The position numbers and the translations under genes are program-made. The notes beneath the pieces are model-generated. The model saw only the letters and a list, made by a program, of their open reading frames with translations, had not been told where the DNA came from and searched no databases. From Myxococcales bacterium (GTDB lineage Bacteria > Myxococcota_A > Bradymonadia > UBA7976 > UBA1532): a stretch of DNA of 64,000 bases. Where the stretch lies: NCBI GenBank assembly GCA_020633465.1, contig JACKDN010000038.1, positions 10,776 to 74,775 on the forward strand, given 5' to 3'. Positions 49,601-62,021 of the stretch are shown here, in pieces. Numbering within the stretch: the stretch's first letter is position 1; the number at the start of each line of letters is the position of its first letter.

Positions 49601-52600
49601 ATGCCTCGCGCCGTGCTCGTCGCCCTGCTGCTGGCGACGCCCGGCCTCGCCGGTGCGCAACCTGCCGTCGAGATCCTCAGCCCGACCGCCGGCGCCTGCG
49701 TCGCGAGCGGGCTGCCGGTGCAGGACGGCGGGGCGCCGGGCGGTGAGCCCTTCGTCCCGGCGGTCGACGTCCGGCTGCAGCTGCGCCTGACGTCGCCCAG
49801 CGGCGCGCCCCTGACGGTGCGCGTGCGCGCCGACGGCGATCTGGTCGCCGAGCGTCAGGTCGATGCGCCCGGCGCCGACCCCTTCGAGACCGACGCCGTC
49901 TTCGTGCCCGCGCTGGGCATCGACGACGGCCTCGGCCGCACGGTCGAGGTCACCGTCGAGGACGGCGACGGCAGCGCCACGGACGCCGTCACCTTCGATC
50001 TCGACCGCGCCCCCCCGGTGATCACCTTCGACGAACCCACGCTGGCGCTGCTGAGCGTGTGCCACGAGCAGGGGCTGCCCGCGGTGGCCTACGCGGTGGA
50101 CGACGCCGTCGATCCGGCGCCCGAGGTGGCCGAGGCCGACGAGGCCGCGGCGTGCGTGGTGGATCGCGTGATCACCGCGCGCGATCACTGCGGCGCGGGC
50201 AACGCGGTGGCCGTGCGGTTCCCGCTGCCGGTGCCCGCGGCGCAGGCGCCGACGCCGATCATCGACGGCGTCGTCGAGGGCGCGCGGGTGTTCGACGCGA
50301 CGGTGACCTACCGCGTGGAGGCGCCGCCCGCGTGCGTGGGGCAGGTGACCGCGACCTACACGATCGACGGCGGCGACGCCCGGGGGCTGGTGCCGGGGCG
50401 CACGCTCACCGACGCGGGCAACTACACCGTGCGGGTCGAGGTGACCGCGTGCGGGCAGGACGCCGCCGTGGCCGAGCGCCACTTCACCATCGTCTCGCGC
50501 CCCCGCGCGAACCCGGGCGGTCCCTACGAGGCGTTCCAGGGGCAGCCGCTGGTGCTCGATGCCAGCGGCAGCACGGTGCCGCCCGAGGCGGGCGAGATCA
50601 GCAGCTGGGCCTGGGATGTCGACGCCGATGGCTTCTTCGACGCGGTCGAGGGCACCGGGCCGCAGACGGCGTTCGACACCGCGCAGCCCGACGGCGTGTA
50701 CGACGTCGGCGTGCGGGTCCGCACCGATCTGGGCTTCGAGACCTACGGCTACACCACCGTCACGCTGCTCGACGTGACGCCGGCCTGCGACGCGGGCGGC
50801 CCCTACACCGTGCTGCAGGGCGAGCCCCTGACCCTCGACGGCACGGCCTCGGTGGCCGGTGCCGATCTCGAGCCGATCGTCGCCTTCGACTGGGACTTCG
50901 GCGACGACGTCTTCCCCCAGCGCGGCCTGAACGCGCGCCCGGTGCACCGGTACGAGGACGAGGGCGAGTTCACCGTCACCCTGCGCGTCGAGGACGTCGA
51001 CTCGGCCTGCGAGGCCACCGCCACCGTGCAGGTGCAGGACATCGAGCCGGTCATCGCCAACCTGCGCGCCCGCGACGCCGACGGGCTGGTCGAGGGGCAG
51101 AGCGTCGTCTTCAGCGCCGGCCAGACCTCGGCCGGCTCGGCCGCCGAGCCCCTCACCGGCTTCACCTGGGACTTCGGCGACGGCGAGACGGCCGAGGGCT
51201 TCGAGCTGCGCGGCCCGACGCACACCTACCTCGACGACGGTGACTTCCAGGTGTGCCTCGAGGTCAGCGACGTCGACAGCACCGTCGAGGACTGCATCGA
51301 GGTGCGGGTGGCCGATCTGACGCCCACCGCCCGCCTCGCCGGCCCGGGCTTCGCGCTCGAGGGGCAGACGGTCACCTTCGACGCGGGCGGCAGCCGCGCG
51401 GGCGGCGCGGCCGATCCCTTCGCCCGCTACGTCTGGGACTTCGGCGACGGCACCGATCCCGTCGAGGTGCTCGACCCGGACGCCACGACCATCGAACACA
51501 CCTACGCGGCGAACGGCGATCTGCTGGTGACGCTGCAGGTGTGGGACGAGGACGGCTTCGCCGAGGCCACCCACCGCATCTTCGTCGACGACGTGCGTCC
51601 GGTGGCCCGCCTCGTGGGGCCGCTCGACGCGGTGGCCGAGGGCGCCCCGGCGCCCTTCGACGCCTCGACGAGCGCGCCGGGCAGCGCCAGCGATCCCATC
51701 GTCAACTACCGCTGGGACTTCGGCGACGGCGAGTCCGCCGAGGGGCCCGAGCCCACGATCACCCACGCCTTCGGGGATCAGGGCACCTACCTCGTGCGCG
51801 TCGAGGTCGTCGACGGTGACGGCAGCGTCAGCGCGGTCGACCGCGTGGTGCAGGTGGTCAACGCGCCGCCCGCCGACATCGTCATCGAGGGGCCGGCGCA
51901 GGCCGAGGCGGGCGTCCCGTCCACCTGGCGCGTCACCTGGGCCGACGTGGCCGCCGATCCGGGCCGCGCCCGCTGGACGCTGGGCGACGGCACGACGGTG
52001 GACAACCAGGTGGAGGTGACGCACGGCTTCGCCGAGACGGGGCTGTTCCGCCTGCGGGTGACCGTCGACGACGGCGACGGGGGCGTGGCCGAGGGCACGC
52101 TGGACGTCGAGGTCACCGGCGCGGCGCCCCGCTTCGAGGGGCCCACCGAGGTCGAGGTGGCCGAAGGCGAGCCCGTCGAGATCCTCCTGCGGGTGCGGTC
52201 CGCGCCCCTCGGCCCGGCGCTGTTCGACGGGCCGGTCCGCGTCCGCGTCCCGGTGAGCCCGGTCGGCGCGGCCGTCGAGGTGGTGCCGGGCAGCCCGCCC
52301 GAGGCGCAGCAGACCGTGGTGACGCGCTGGACGCCGGGCGCGGCCGACGCGGGCACCCACCGCGTCCGCGTCGTGGCCCGGGCGCCGTCCGGCATCGAGC
52401 GCGCGCACGAGGTGACGGTGCGGGTGACCGACGGCGGCGCGCCCCGGCTGGTGACGCTCGCCGGGCGCGATCGCCTGGGGGTGTACGGCTTCGGCTGGGA
52501 CGCGCTGGCGCAGCGGCGCACCTTCACCGCGCTGGCCGACGTGCCGCTCGGCGGCCTGGCCAACGACGTGGTGGTCGGCCCCGCGGGCCGGCGCGCCTTC

Positions 52601-53349
52601 GTCGCGGTGCCCGGCGTCGGCGTCGTGGTGGTCGATCTCACCGCCACGCCCGCGCGCCGGGTGCGGGCGATCGACGTGGGCCCGGCGCCGCAGGCCGTCG
52701 CCAGCGACGGCGAGCTGATCTGGGCGCTGGGGCAGGGCAGCCTGACCGGCATCGATCCGGGGTCGTTGAAGGTGGTGGTTCGGGCCCGGGACGCGCGCCT
52801 GCCCGCCGCGGTCGAGGCCCTCTGGGTGCCGGCGATCGGGCGCCGCGGGGGACGCCTGGCGGCGGTCGCGGGCGGCGGCGACCTCAGCCTGATCGACCCG
52901 GCGCCCGTCCGCACGGGCGAGGCGCCCGGGGTCGAGGGGGTGGCCATCGGTGGGCGCCTCGCGCGCGTGGCCTCGGACGTGACCGCCGACCGGCTGGTGC
53001 TGGCCGACGTGGCCGGGCGCCGGGTGGTGTGGTGGCACGGCGCGGACGGCGTCGTGGGCGAGGCCGCGCTGCCCTTCGCGCCGACCAGCCTCGCGCCGGT
53101 GGGCGCCGACGAGGTGTGGGTGATCACCGAGCGGGGCCTCGAGGTGGTCGACGTCGAGGGCGGCGTGCGGGTGCGGCAGCGCGCGCGGCTGGGGGCGGTC
53201 GCCGTGCTGCCGCCCACGCTGTACGGCTTCGAGGTGCTCGCGATCGGCTCGGCGGGGCGCGTCGACGCGCTGGCCGCCGACGATCTGACGCTGATCGACG
53301 GCGTGCGGGCCGGCGGCGCGCGCCGCCTGCGCTTCACGCTGGTGGCGCC

Positions 53350-53353
<4 letters not shown>
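49601..53353 (+). CDS. Secreted PKD-repeat protein with propeller-like C-terminus (gene 4)
   Basis: A 1250-residue protein with signal peptide MPRAVLVALLLATPGLAGAQ and a GGAGGA ribosome site five bases before the ATG. Residues about 20-300 are Ig-like beta domains. About six PKD domains (about 305-845) carry the usual WDFGDG...Y...G motif, for example FTWDFGDGETAEG and YRWDFGDGESAEG. A further beta domain near 850-930 precedes roughly 310 residues of repeated 40-residue segments (for example FVAVPGVGVVVVDLTATPARRVRAIDVG and LADVAGRRVVWWHGADG) that look like blades of a YVTN-type beta-propeller. It lacks a lipobox and the dockerin/cohesin-like modules of its neighbours. A role as stalk or ligand-binding subunit is an inference. 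Confidence 0.87.
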
Positions 53354-55525
<2,172 letters not shown>

Positions 55526-55526
<1 letters not shown>

Positions 55527-58500
55527 TGCGTCGCCGACTCACCGCCACGGCCGCGCTGCTGTTGATCGCGACGACCGCCTGCGACGACGACGGCGGCGGC
55601 TCGGCGCCGGTCATCGTCGACATGGCGCCGGTGGACGCCGCGCCGGTGGACGCCGCGCCGATGGACGTCGACGCGGAGGTCATCCCCGATCCGGTCTGCC
55701 TGACCGACCCCGAGTGTCCGGAACGGGCCTATTGCCGGAGGTTCGAGGGCGAGCTCGAGGGCACCTGCGTCCCGGGCTGCCGGCTCGCGCCCGACAGCTG
55801 CGCGGCGGCCGACCCCCGCACCTTCTGCGACGCCGAGGCGCGCACCTGCGCGGACAAGCCCTGCGAGGCCGACACCGACTGCGACGCCGGCCGCTGGTGC
55901 GACGACGGCGCCTGCCGGGCAGGGTGCCGACTCGCGGGCGACGACTGCGCCGGCGAAGACGCGCCCTCGACCTGCGACGCCGCCACGCACACCTGCCGTC
56001 CGCTGGCGGCCTGCTGCTCGGTCGACGACGCCTGCAGCCTCACCCTGGAGGGCGCCTGCGACGGACAGCGCCTCGTCGGCGTCACGACCTGCGATCCGCT
56101 GCCCTGCACCGCCCGCTGCGCGCGCGACGCCGAGTGCCAGGTGACCGAGTATTGCGACAGCTTCGGACGCTGCCGCGGCGGCTGCCGCCTGGACGATCCC
56201 GGCAGCTGCGCGGCCGACGAGCGGTGCGCGCCGACGACGCACCGGTGCGTCCAGGCGCTGTGCGCCACCGACGACGAGTGCGCGCCGTGGCAATACTGCG
56301 ACGGCCTGCGCTGCCAGACCGGCTGCCGCACCGCGCCCGACACGTGCGACGACGGCCTGCGCTGCGACGCGGCGCGCACCTGCCGCCCCATCTGCCTCGC
56401 CGACGCCGACTGCGCGGTGGGCTTCTGTGACGTCGACGCGCGCCTGTGCCGACCCCCGTGCGATCCCGACACCCACCTGCCGTGCGCGGCCGGTGAGCGC
56501 TGCGACGCCGAGACCACGCGCTGCGTGCCGGGCTGCGCCGACGACGCGATCGGGGACGCGACGCCGGTGCTCGGCAACGGCGAGGCCAGCGATCGGGTGG
56601 TGTGTCCCGAGGCGGTCGATCGCAGCCGGGTGGCGCTGGGGGCGGGGGAGCGTGTGCAGCTCTCGCTGAGCTACGACGCCGCCACCGGGGGGCCGCTGAC
56701 GCTCCGGCTGACCGACGCCGCGGGCGCGCTGCTGGTCGAGGATGCCGGCCTCGCCGCGCCCCGGGTGCTGCGCTTCCCCGCGCTGGGCGCGCCGGCCTGG
56801 CCCGGGGGGGACGTGCACGTCGAGGTGCTCGGTCCGCGCCGCACCCCGTACCAGCTCGAGGTCGCGGTGGGGCGCTGCTTCGCCGACGCGCGGGATCCCG
56901 ATGACGACGCCGCCGCCACGGCGACGCCCGCCGGTCGGCGCCAACGTGAACGCTTCACCGACACCTGGCAGGGCAGCGTCTGTCGCGACGACGTCGACTT
57001 CTACTGCTTCCCCATGGTGGCCGACGACGGCCTGCTGATGAACCTGGTCGCGCCGGCGGGCTGCGACGCGCTGCGCCCGGCCATCGCACCCCGCGCCAAC
57101 TTCGAGGCCGGCGACGCCGAGTCGCTGCCGGTGACCACGGCGATGGGCCCGGGCGGCGAGACGGTGTACCGCGCGCTGGGCGAGGCCGAGTCGGGCGCCT
57201 TCAGCGACGCCATGTGGTGTCTGCGCGTCGCCGGCGCCGCCGCCGACACGCGCTGCGAAGGCTACGACCTGAGCCTCGAGTTCCTGCGCCGCGGCACCCT
57301 GTGCACCGACGCGCTCGAGCCCAACGACGGCCTCGCCGCCGCGGCGCCGCTCGACGGCGAGGGCCTGCTCGCGGCCGCCGACGGCCGCCTGCCCACCGGC
57401 GTCGACCTCGAGCTGCCGCTGACGCTCGAGCTGTGCGAAGGCGAGGTCGACCTGTTCCGCTTCCAGGCCGACGAGCGCGACGTGCTGCGCGCCTGGCTCG
57501 AGAGCGAGGACGTCGCGGGCGAGCTGACGGTGCAGCTGCTGGACGCCGAGGGCCAGGCGCGCGGCGACGTGGGCCGGGTGACCAGTCGCGCGGCCGACGC
57601 TCGCGTCGCGCTGACCATCGCGCCCACCGCCGACACCTACTACGTGCGCGTCGCTGGCCAGGCGGCCAGCACGGGACGCTACCGACTGTTCGTCCGGCGC
57701 GAGATGGCCGCGGGCGTGTGCGCCGAGGACCTGCACGAGCTGCCCGACGTGCGCAACGACCTGAGCGCGAACGCGTCGGTGCTGATGCCCGCCGACGGCC
57801 GCGCGACGGTCAACAACGCCGCCATCTGCGACCCCGCCGCCGGCCAGCGCGACGAGGACTGGTATCGCTTCGTGCTGCCCGAGGACGCCAGCGCGCTGTG
57901 CGTCGAGGCGCGCTTCCAGAACGCGGACGGCGACCTCGATCTGATGCTGTTCCGCAGCGGCGCGGGCGGGCCCGCCTGCGGCCCCGGCGGCAGCTGCGCC
58001 GAGGGCTACTGCGTCGACGGCCGGTGCGCCGAGCCCGTCGACGAGGCGTCCACGACGGCCAGCGGCGAGTTCGTCCACCTCGCGCGCGGCGAGGCCGAGC
58101 CCGGCGTCTACTTCGCGCGGGTGTTCGGCGCCGGCATGGCCAACAACACCTACGACCTGACGCTCAGCCAGGTACCGGCTCAGGTCGACGCCTGCCTGCG
58201 CGACTTCCGCGAGCGCGAGCAGGCCAACGACGATCCGCGCACCGCCACCGACCTCGGCGCCCGCCGCGCCGTCGTCTGCGACGCCTGGCTGTGCCGCAAC
58301 GAGCGCGCCAGCGGCGACTGGTACCGCATCCACGTCCCCGCCCGCGCCGACCGCACCGTGCACCTGAGCTTCGCGCCCCGCACCGACGGCACGCTGCTGC
58401 TCGGCTTCGTCGACCCCGAGAACCCCGCCGCCGCCACCGAGAGCGCCGAGCTGCAGGCCAGCGTCCAGTGCCTCAACATCGAGGGCGGCCCCACCGGCGT

Positions 58501-58678
58501 CGACGTCTACGTCGGCGTCACCGCCGACACCATCCTCGACGACGGCGACAGCCGCGTGGACTACGTCCTCCAGGTGGCCCCCACCGACCTCGCCCGCACC
58601 CCCCGCGGCGCCTGCGACACCCTCAGCGGCGGCCTCTTCCGCCACCTCGCCTGGCCCACCGCGCGGATCGTGCGCTGA
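55526..58678 (+). CDS. Cys-rich lipoprotein with PPC-type domains and a shared C-terminal domain (gene 6)
   Basis: A 1050-residue predicted lipoprotein (MRRRLTATAALLLIATTAC) whose ATG overlaps the stop of gene 5 (TGATG). A linker of Asp/Ala/Pro is followed at about 50-345 by a dozen short Cys-rich repeats of the EGF/Dickkopf-like kind (CRLAPDSCAAADPRTFC). Several beta-sandwich domains of the pre-peptidase C-terminal type follow (VDLFRFQADERDVLRAWLES, EDWYRFVLPEDASALCVEAR, GDLDLMLF). The last 130 residues (GDWYRIHVPARADRTVHLSF, VQCLNIEGG, VDYVLQVAPTDL, PRGACDTLSGG, WPT) clearly match the end of gene 1 and seem to be a domain of their own. It closes the operon; the hexanucleotide array starts about 30 bp later. 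Confidence 0.87.
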
Positions 58679-58707
58679 AGCAAGGGTAGGGAGGCAGGGC
58701 GTTCACC

Positions 58708-58792
<85 letters not shown>

Positions 58793-58841
58793 CCCGATGG
58801 CTCCCTTGCCCCTGACCTTCCCCGATAGGCCCCTCGACCTC

Positions 58842-59033
58842 GCCCGAAGGGCCCCTTGACCCTATCCTCGCCCTGAACGCAGCCCTCGTCTTCGCCACTC
58901 CATGGTCCTCGGCGACGACCACACCGCGCTCATCTTCCCTTTCCCGGAGCGGCATCACTCCCGAGCGTCCCGGTGACTTGTTCGGGGGTGCGGAAGGGCA
59001 AGGTCAAGGTCAAGGTCAAGGGGCCCTTCGGGC
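58842..59033. repeat. 20-bp perfect inverted repeat between gene 6 and trpE
   Basis: Arms at 58842-58861 and 59014-59033 are exact reverse complements (GCCCGAAGGGCCCCTTGACC and its complement), 152 bp apart. The right arm contains the last codons and the stop of trpE. Next to it, 58996-59018 is a short minus-strand CCTTGA hexamer array. The arms lie where two transcripts converge, so they could help end either; without a U-run this is not a classic terminator. Confidence 0.8.
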
Positions 59034-60515
59034 ACGATCCAACGTCATCCGCACCGCCGTCAGCGCGCTCATCGCCTTGCGAACACACTCCTCGTGCTCG
59101 CTCGCCGGCACCGAGTCGTACACGATGCCCGCCCCCGCCTGAATCTCCACCCGGTCCGCCCGCACCACCATCGTCCGGATCGCGATGCACGTGTCCATGT
59201 TGCCCGCGTAGTCGAAGTACCCCACGGCCCCCGCGTACAGACCGCGGCGGTGCGGCTCCAGCTCGGCCAGCAGCTCGCACGCGCGGATCTTCGGCGCCCC
59301 GCTGACCGTGCCGGCCGGGAAGCACGCGCGCAGCACATCGAACGCGTCGCAGTCCGGCGCCAGCGTGCCGCGCACGTCGCTCACCAGGTGCATCACGTGC
59401 GCGTAACGCTCCACGTGCAGGGGATCCTCGACCCGAACGCTCCCCGTGGCGGCGACGCGCCCCACGTCGTTGCGCCCCAGATCGAGCAACATGCGGTGCT
59501 CGGCCAGCTCCTTCGGATCCGCCAGCAGATCCTCGGCGAGCGCCCGATCCTCGTCCGCCGTCGCTCCGCGGCGCCGCGTCCCCGCGATCGGCCGCACCAG
59601 CAGCTCGTCGCCCTCCAGCCGCACCAGCACCTCGGGTGAGGCGCCGACGACCGCGAAGTCGGGGAAGCGCAGGAAGAACATGTAGGGCGAGGGGTTCAGC
59701 GCGCGCAGGGAGCGATACAGCTCCAGCGGATCCACCTCGGCGTGGACGCAGGTGCGTTGACTGACCACCACCTGGAACACCTCGCCCGCGACGATCGCCT
59801 CCTGCGCCCGGCTCACGGCCGCCTGATAGTCCTCGGCCGTCCGATCGTGCGTCACGACCCACGCGTCGGTGGTGTGCGCCTGGGGGTCGAAGGCCCAGGG
59901 CGCCGGCGCGGCGGCGGGCGTGGTCACCCGCTCGACGATGGCCGCCAGGCGCGCGACGCCCTCGGCGTAGGCCGCCTCGCGATCACCGTCCAGCGGCACG
60001 TGCGTGATGCACACCAGCCGATGGTTCAGGTGGTCGTAGACCAGCACGTCGTCGCATAGCCAGAAGAAGGCGTCGGGCACCGGCGCCGGCCCGGGGGGCA
60101 GGGGGACGCCTTCGAAGGCCGCCATCGCGTCGAACGACAGATAGCCCACCGCGCCGCCGCTGAAGCGCGGCAGATCGGGGCGCTGCCAGACGCGCCGATC
60201 GGCCAGGGCGCGCTGCAGCGGCCGCAGCGGATCGGCGCCGTCCAGCGACTCGGCGTCGTCGCCCCGCACGAGCGTCGCGGCGCCGGCCTCGACCCGCACG
60301 TGGTCCTGCAGCCCGAAGCCCAGCAGCGAGTAGCGGCCCGTCAGCTCGCCGCCCTGGACGCTCTCGAGCAGGAACGCGCCGCCCGGCGCGTCGGCCAGGC
60401 GGCGGAACACTCCCAGCGTCGTCGCGCCGTCGACCACCAGCGTCGTCGTCAGCGCCACGTGCGTGTGATCGCCCTGATGCTGCCGCACCCGATGCAGCGG
60501 CGGATCGCAGGTCAT
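59016..60515 (-). CDS. trpE: Anthranilate synthase aminase subunit
   Basis: A 499-residue enzyme that forms anthranilate from chorismate with ammonia from TrpG. The feedback site LLES-x10-S is intact (LLESVQGGELTGRYS), so inhibition by tryptophan is expected. The chorismate domain has IAGTRRRGATADED, LAEHRMLLDLGRNDVGRVA, VMHLVSDVRG, FPAGTVSGAPKIRA, GYFDYAGNMDTCIAIRT and QAGAGIVYDS. ATG at 60515 overlaps the trpR stop (ATGA). The extreme C-terminus (RARRAP) is encoded by the inverted repeat and the stop lies in the hexamer array, so the end of the gene may have been reshaped by repeat expansion. Confidence 0.95.
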   Translation of the reverse strand: MTCDPPLHRVRQHQGDHTHVALTTTLVVDGATTLGVFRRLADAPGGAFLLESVQGGELTGRYSLLGFGLQDHVRVEAGAATLVRGDDAESLDGADPLRPLQRALADRRVWQRPDLPRFSGGAVGYLSFDAMAAFEGVPLPPGPAPVPDAFFWLCDDVLVYDHLNHRLVCITHVPLDGDREAAYAEGVARLAAIVERVTTPAAAPAPWAFDPQAHTTDAWVVTHDRTAEDYQAAVSRAQEAIVAGEVFQVVVSQRTCVHAEVDPLELYRSLRALNPSPYMFFLRFPDFAVVGASPEVLVRLEGDELLVRPIAGTRRRGATADEDRALAEDLLADPKELAEHRMLLDLGRNDVGRVAATGSVRVEDPLHVERYAHVMHLVSDVRGTLAPDCDAFDVLRACFPAGTVSGAPKIRACELLAELEPHRRGLYAGAVGYFDYAGNMDTCIAIRTMVVRADRVEIQAGAGIVYDSVPASEHEECVRKAMSALTAVRMTLDRARRAP

Positions 60516-60835
60516 GCGTCGCCCTCGGCGTCCGACGCCAGCCGGCGCAGCGTGCGCAGCGCCAGATCGAAGCCGCCGGCCCCGAACTGCAGCTGCCGGC
60601 TGCCGCGGCTGACGGTCGCGATGGACACGCCCAGGCGGTCGCGCACGGCCCGGTGCGTCTCGCCGGCGGTCAGCCCCTTCATGATGGCCCAGCGCTCACC
60701 CACCTTCCGGGCCTCGGCGGGGCTCAGCAGATCGGCCATCAGCCGCTGCACGTCGGCGGGATCGCTCAGCGCGGCCAGCACCGTGACGAGATCGGCGGGC
60801 AGGTCGGTTCGTTGGGGGTCGGGGCCGTGCTCCAT
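60512..60835 (-). CDS. trpR: Trp operon repressor
   Basis: A 107-residue TrpR-family regulator, close to the 108 residues of E. coli TrpR. The core LLSPAEARKVGERWAIMKGL followed by GETHRAVRDRLGVSIATVSRGSRQL aligns without gaps to the E. coli helices. By this alignment the tryptophan-contacting residues Arg54 and Arg84 are kept and Thr44 is serine; the recognition helix reads GVSIATVSRGS against GAGIATITRGS. It should bind DNA as a dimer when loaded with tryptophan. AGGGAG precedes the ATG. It is the first gene of trpR-trpE and carries an operator in its own promoter, which implies autoregulation. Confidence 0.9.
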   Translation of the reverse strand: MEHGPDPQRTDLPADLVTVLAALSDPADVQRLMADLLSPAEARKVGERWAIMKGLTAGETHRAVRDRLGVSIATVSRGSRQLQFGAGGFDLALRTLRRLASDAEGDA

Positions 60836-60862
60836 GGCGCTCCCTCGGGGCGAGTCGCCCGC

Positions 60863-60891
60863 ACTGTACTAGTACGATGATGCACTCGCAA
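60863..60891 (-). promoter_or_regulatory. Promoter of trpR-trpE
   Basis: On the minus strand TTGCGA (60891-60886) and TACAGT (60868-60863) are 17 bp apart, each matching four of six consensus bases. The operator overlaps the -10 element, so bound TrpR would exclude RNA polymerase. Confidence 0.55.
60866..60875. promoter_or_regulatory. TrpR operator of trpR-trpE
   Basis: The second exact GTACTAGTAC in the window, in the context CACTGTACTAGTACGATGA. It lies 31 bp upstream of the trpR start codon, and also faces the divergent lipoprotein gene at 60959. Confidence 0.85.
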
Positions 60892-60958
60892 CGGCGTCGC
60901 GCGTCCGGGGGGCGGCGTCGCGGTTGCCCCGATGGCCAGGGCAGGGCAGGGTGATGGC

Positions 60959-62005
60959 ATGCGCCGCCCCAACACCCCCATCGTGTGCGCCGCGCTGGCC
61001 TTCGCCGTGCTGATGGCCAGCGCCTGTGACACAGCGCAGCAGCCGCCCCTCGAGGCCGGCGCGGGCGCGCCCGCGTGCCTGCCCGACGAGGTGCGGCCCT
61101 GCCGCTGCGCCGATGGCACGGACAGCGTCGCGGTGTGCCGCGCCGATCGCACCCTCACGGCCTGCGCCTGCGCCGACGCTGGCGCGGTGGCCGCCCGGGA
61201 CGCTTCGCCGCCGCGGCGGGACGCGCGGCCGCCACGGCCCCGCCACGACCAAGGCGTCGTCGACGCCGCGGGCGACGACGCCCCAGCGGACGCCGCCGGC
61301 CCAGGGGACGCGCGGGTGGACGCGTCGCTCGACGCCGCACCGGATCTGGCCCCGGACGCCGCGCCCGATCGCGGTCCGCCCGACGCCGCGCCCGTGCCGA
61401 CGCTCTGCGGCACGCCGCCCGACCTCGTGCGGGTGGGCGCCGTCGAGGTGTTCCGCTTCGAGGCCAGCCACCCCGCCGCGACGGACGCAGCGGCCTTCCC
61501 CGGCGCGCGCTCGAGCGGCGCCGCCGTGCCCGCGCCGCCGGGCGAGCCCGAGGCGTGCAGCGTCGCCGGCGTCCGCCCCTGGCACTCGGTCACCTGGTCC
61601 GAGGCGGACGCCGCCTGCGCGCGCATCGGCTGGCGCCTGTGCGGCGCCGCCGAGCTGGCGCGGGCCTGCGGCGGACCCGGCGAGCAGCCCTGGACCTATG
61701 GCGATCGCTGGGAGGCCGGGCGGTGCAACGTGCTCGGGGCCTGGGTCGCGCCCGGCGGCGATCTGTCGAGCGAGGCGCCCACCGGCACCTTCGACGGCTG
61801 CCGCAGCGCCGAGGGCCTGTTCGATCTCACCGGCAACCTGTGGGAGTGGGTGGGGGACGCCCGCGCCTACCAGGGCGCCGGCTGGCGCACCATCGCCGAG
61901 CGCTTCCGCCCGGTGGACATGCTATGCGACGTGCAGGCCGCGCCCGCCGACCCGCAGTATCGCAACCCCGACGTCGGCTTCCGCTGCTGCCGCGACGCGC
62001 GCTGA
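60959..62005 (+). CDS. Lipoprotein with formylglycine-generating-enzyme-like (FGE-sulfatase) domain
   Basis: A 348-residue predicted lipoprotein (MRRPNTPIVCAALAFAVLMASAC). A Cys-rich stretch and a long Asp/Ala/Pro/Arg linker (to about residue 145) precede a C-terminal domain of the SUMF/FGE-sulfatase kind. Its marks are VFRFEASHPAATD, PWHSVTWSEADAACARIGWRLCGAAELARAC, GRCNVLG, PTGTFDGCRSAEGLFDLTGNLWEWVGD and NPDVGFRCCRDAR. Such domains in lipoproteins are often binding or non-catalytic; the true FGE active-site cysteine pair cannot be judged here. It is divergent from trpR, with 123 bp between the start codons, so the operator may affect both sides. Confidence 0.85.
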   Translation: MRRPNTPIVCAALAFAVLMASACDTAQQPPLEAGAGAPACLPDEVRPCRCADGTDSVAVCRADRTLTACACADAGAVAARDASPPRRDARPPRPRHDQGVVDAAGDDAPADAAGPGDARVDASLDAAPDLAPDAAPDRGPPDAAPVPTLCGTPPDLVRVGAVEVFRFEASHPAATDAAAFPGARSSGAAVPAPPGEPEACSVAGVRPWHSVTWSEADAACARIGWRLCGAAELARACGGPGEQPWTYGDRWEAGRCNVLGAWVAPGGDLSSEAPTGTFDGCRSAEGLFDLTGNLWEWVGDARAYQGAGWRTIAERFRPVDMLCDVQAAPADPQYRNPDVGFRCCRDAR

Positions 62006-62021
62006 CCCGACCGGCCTCGGG

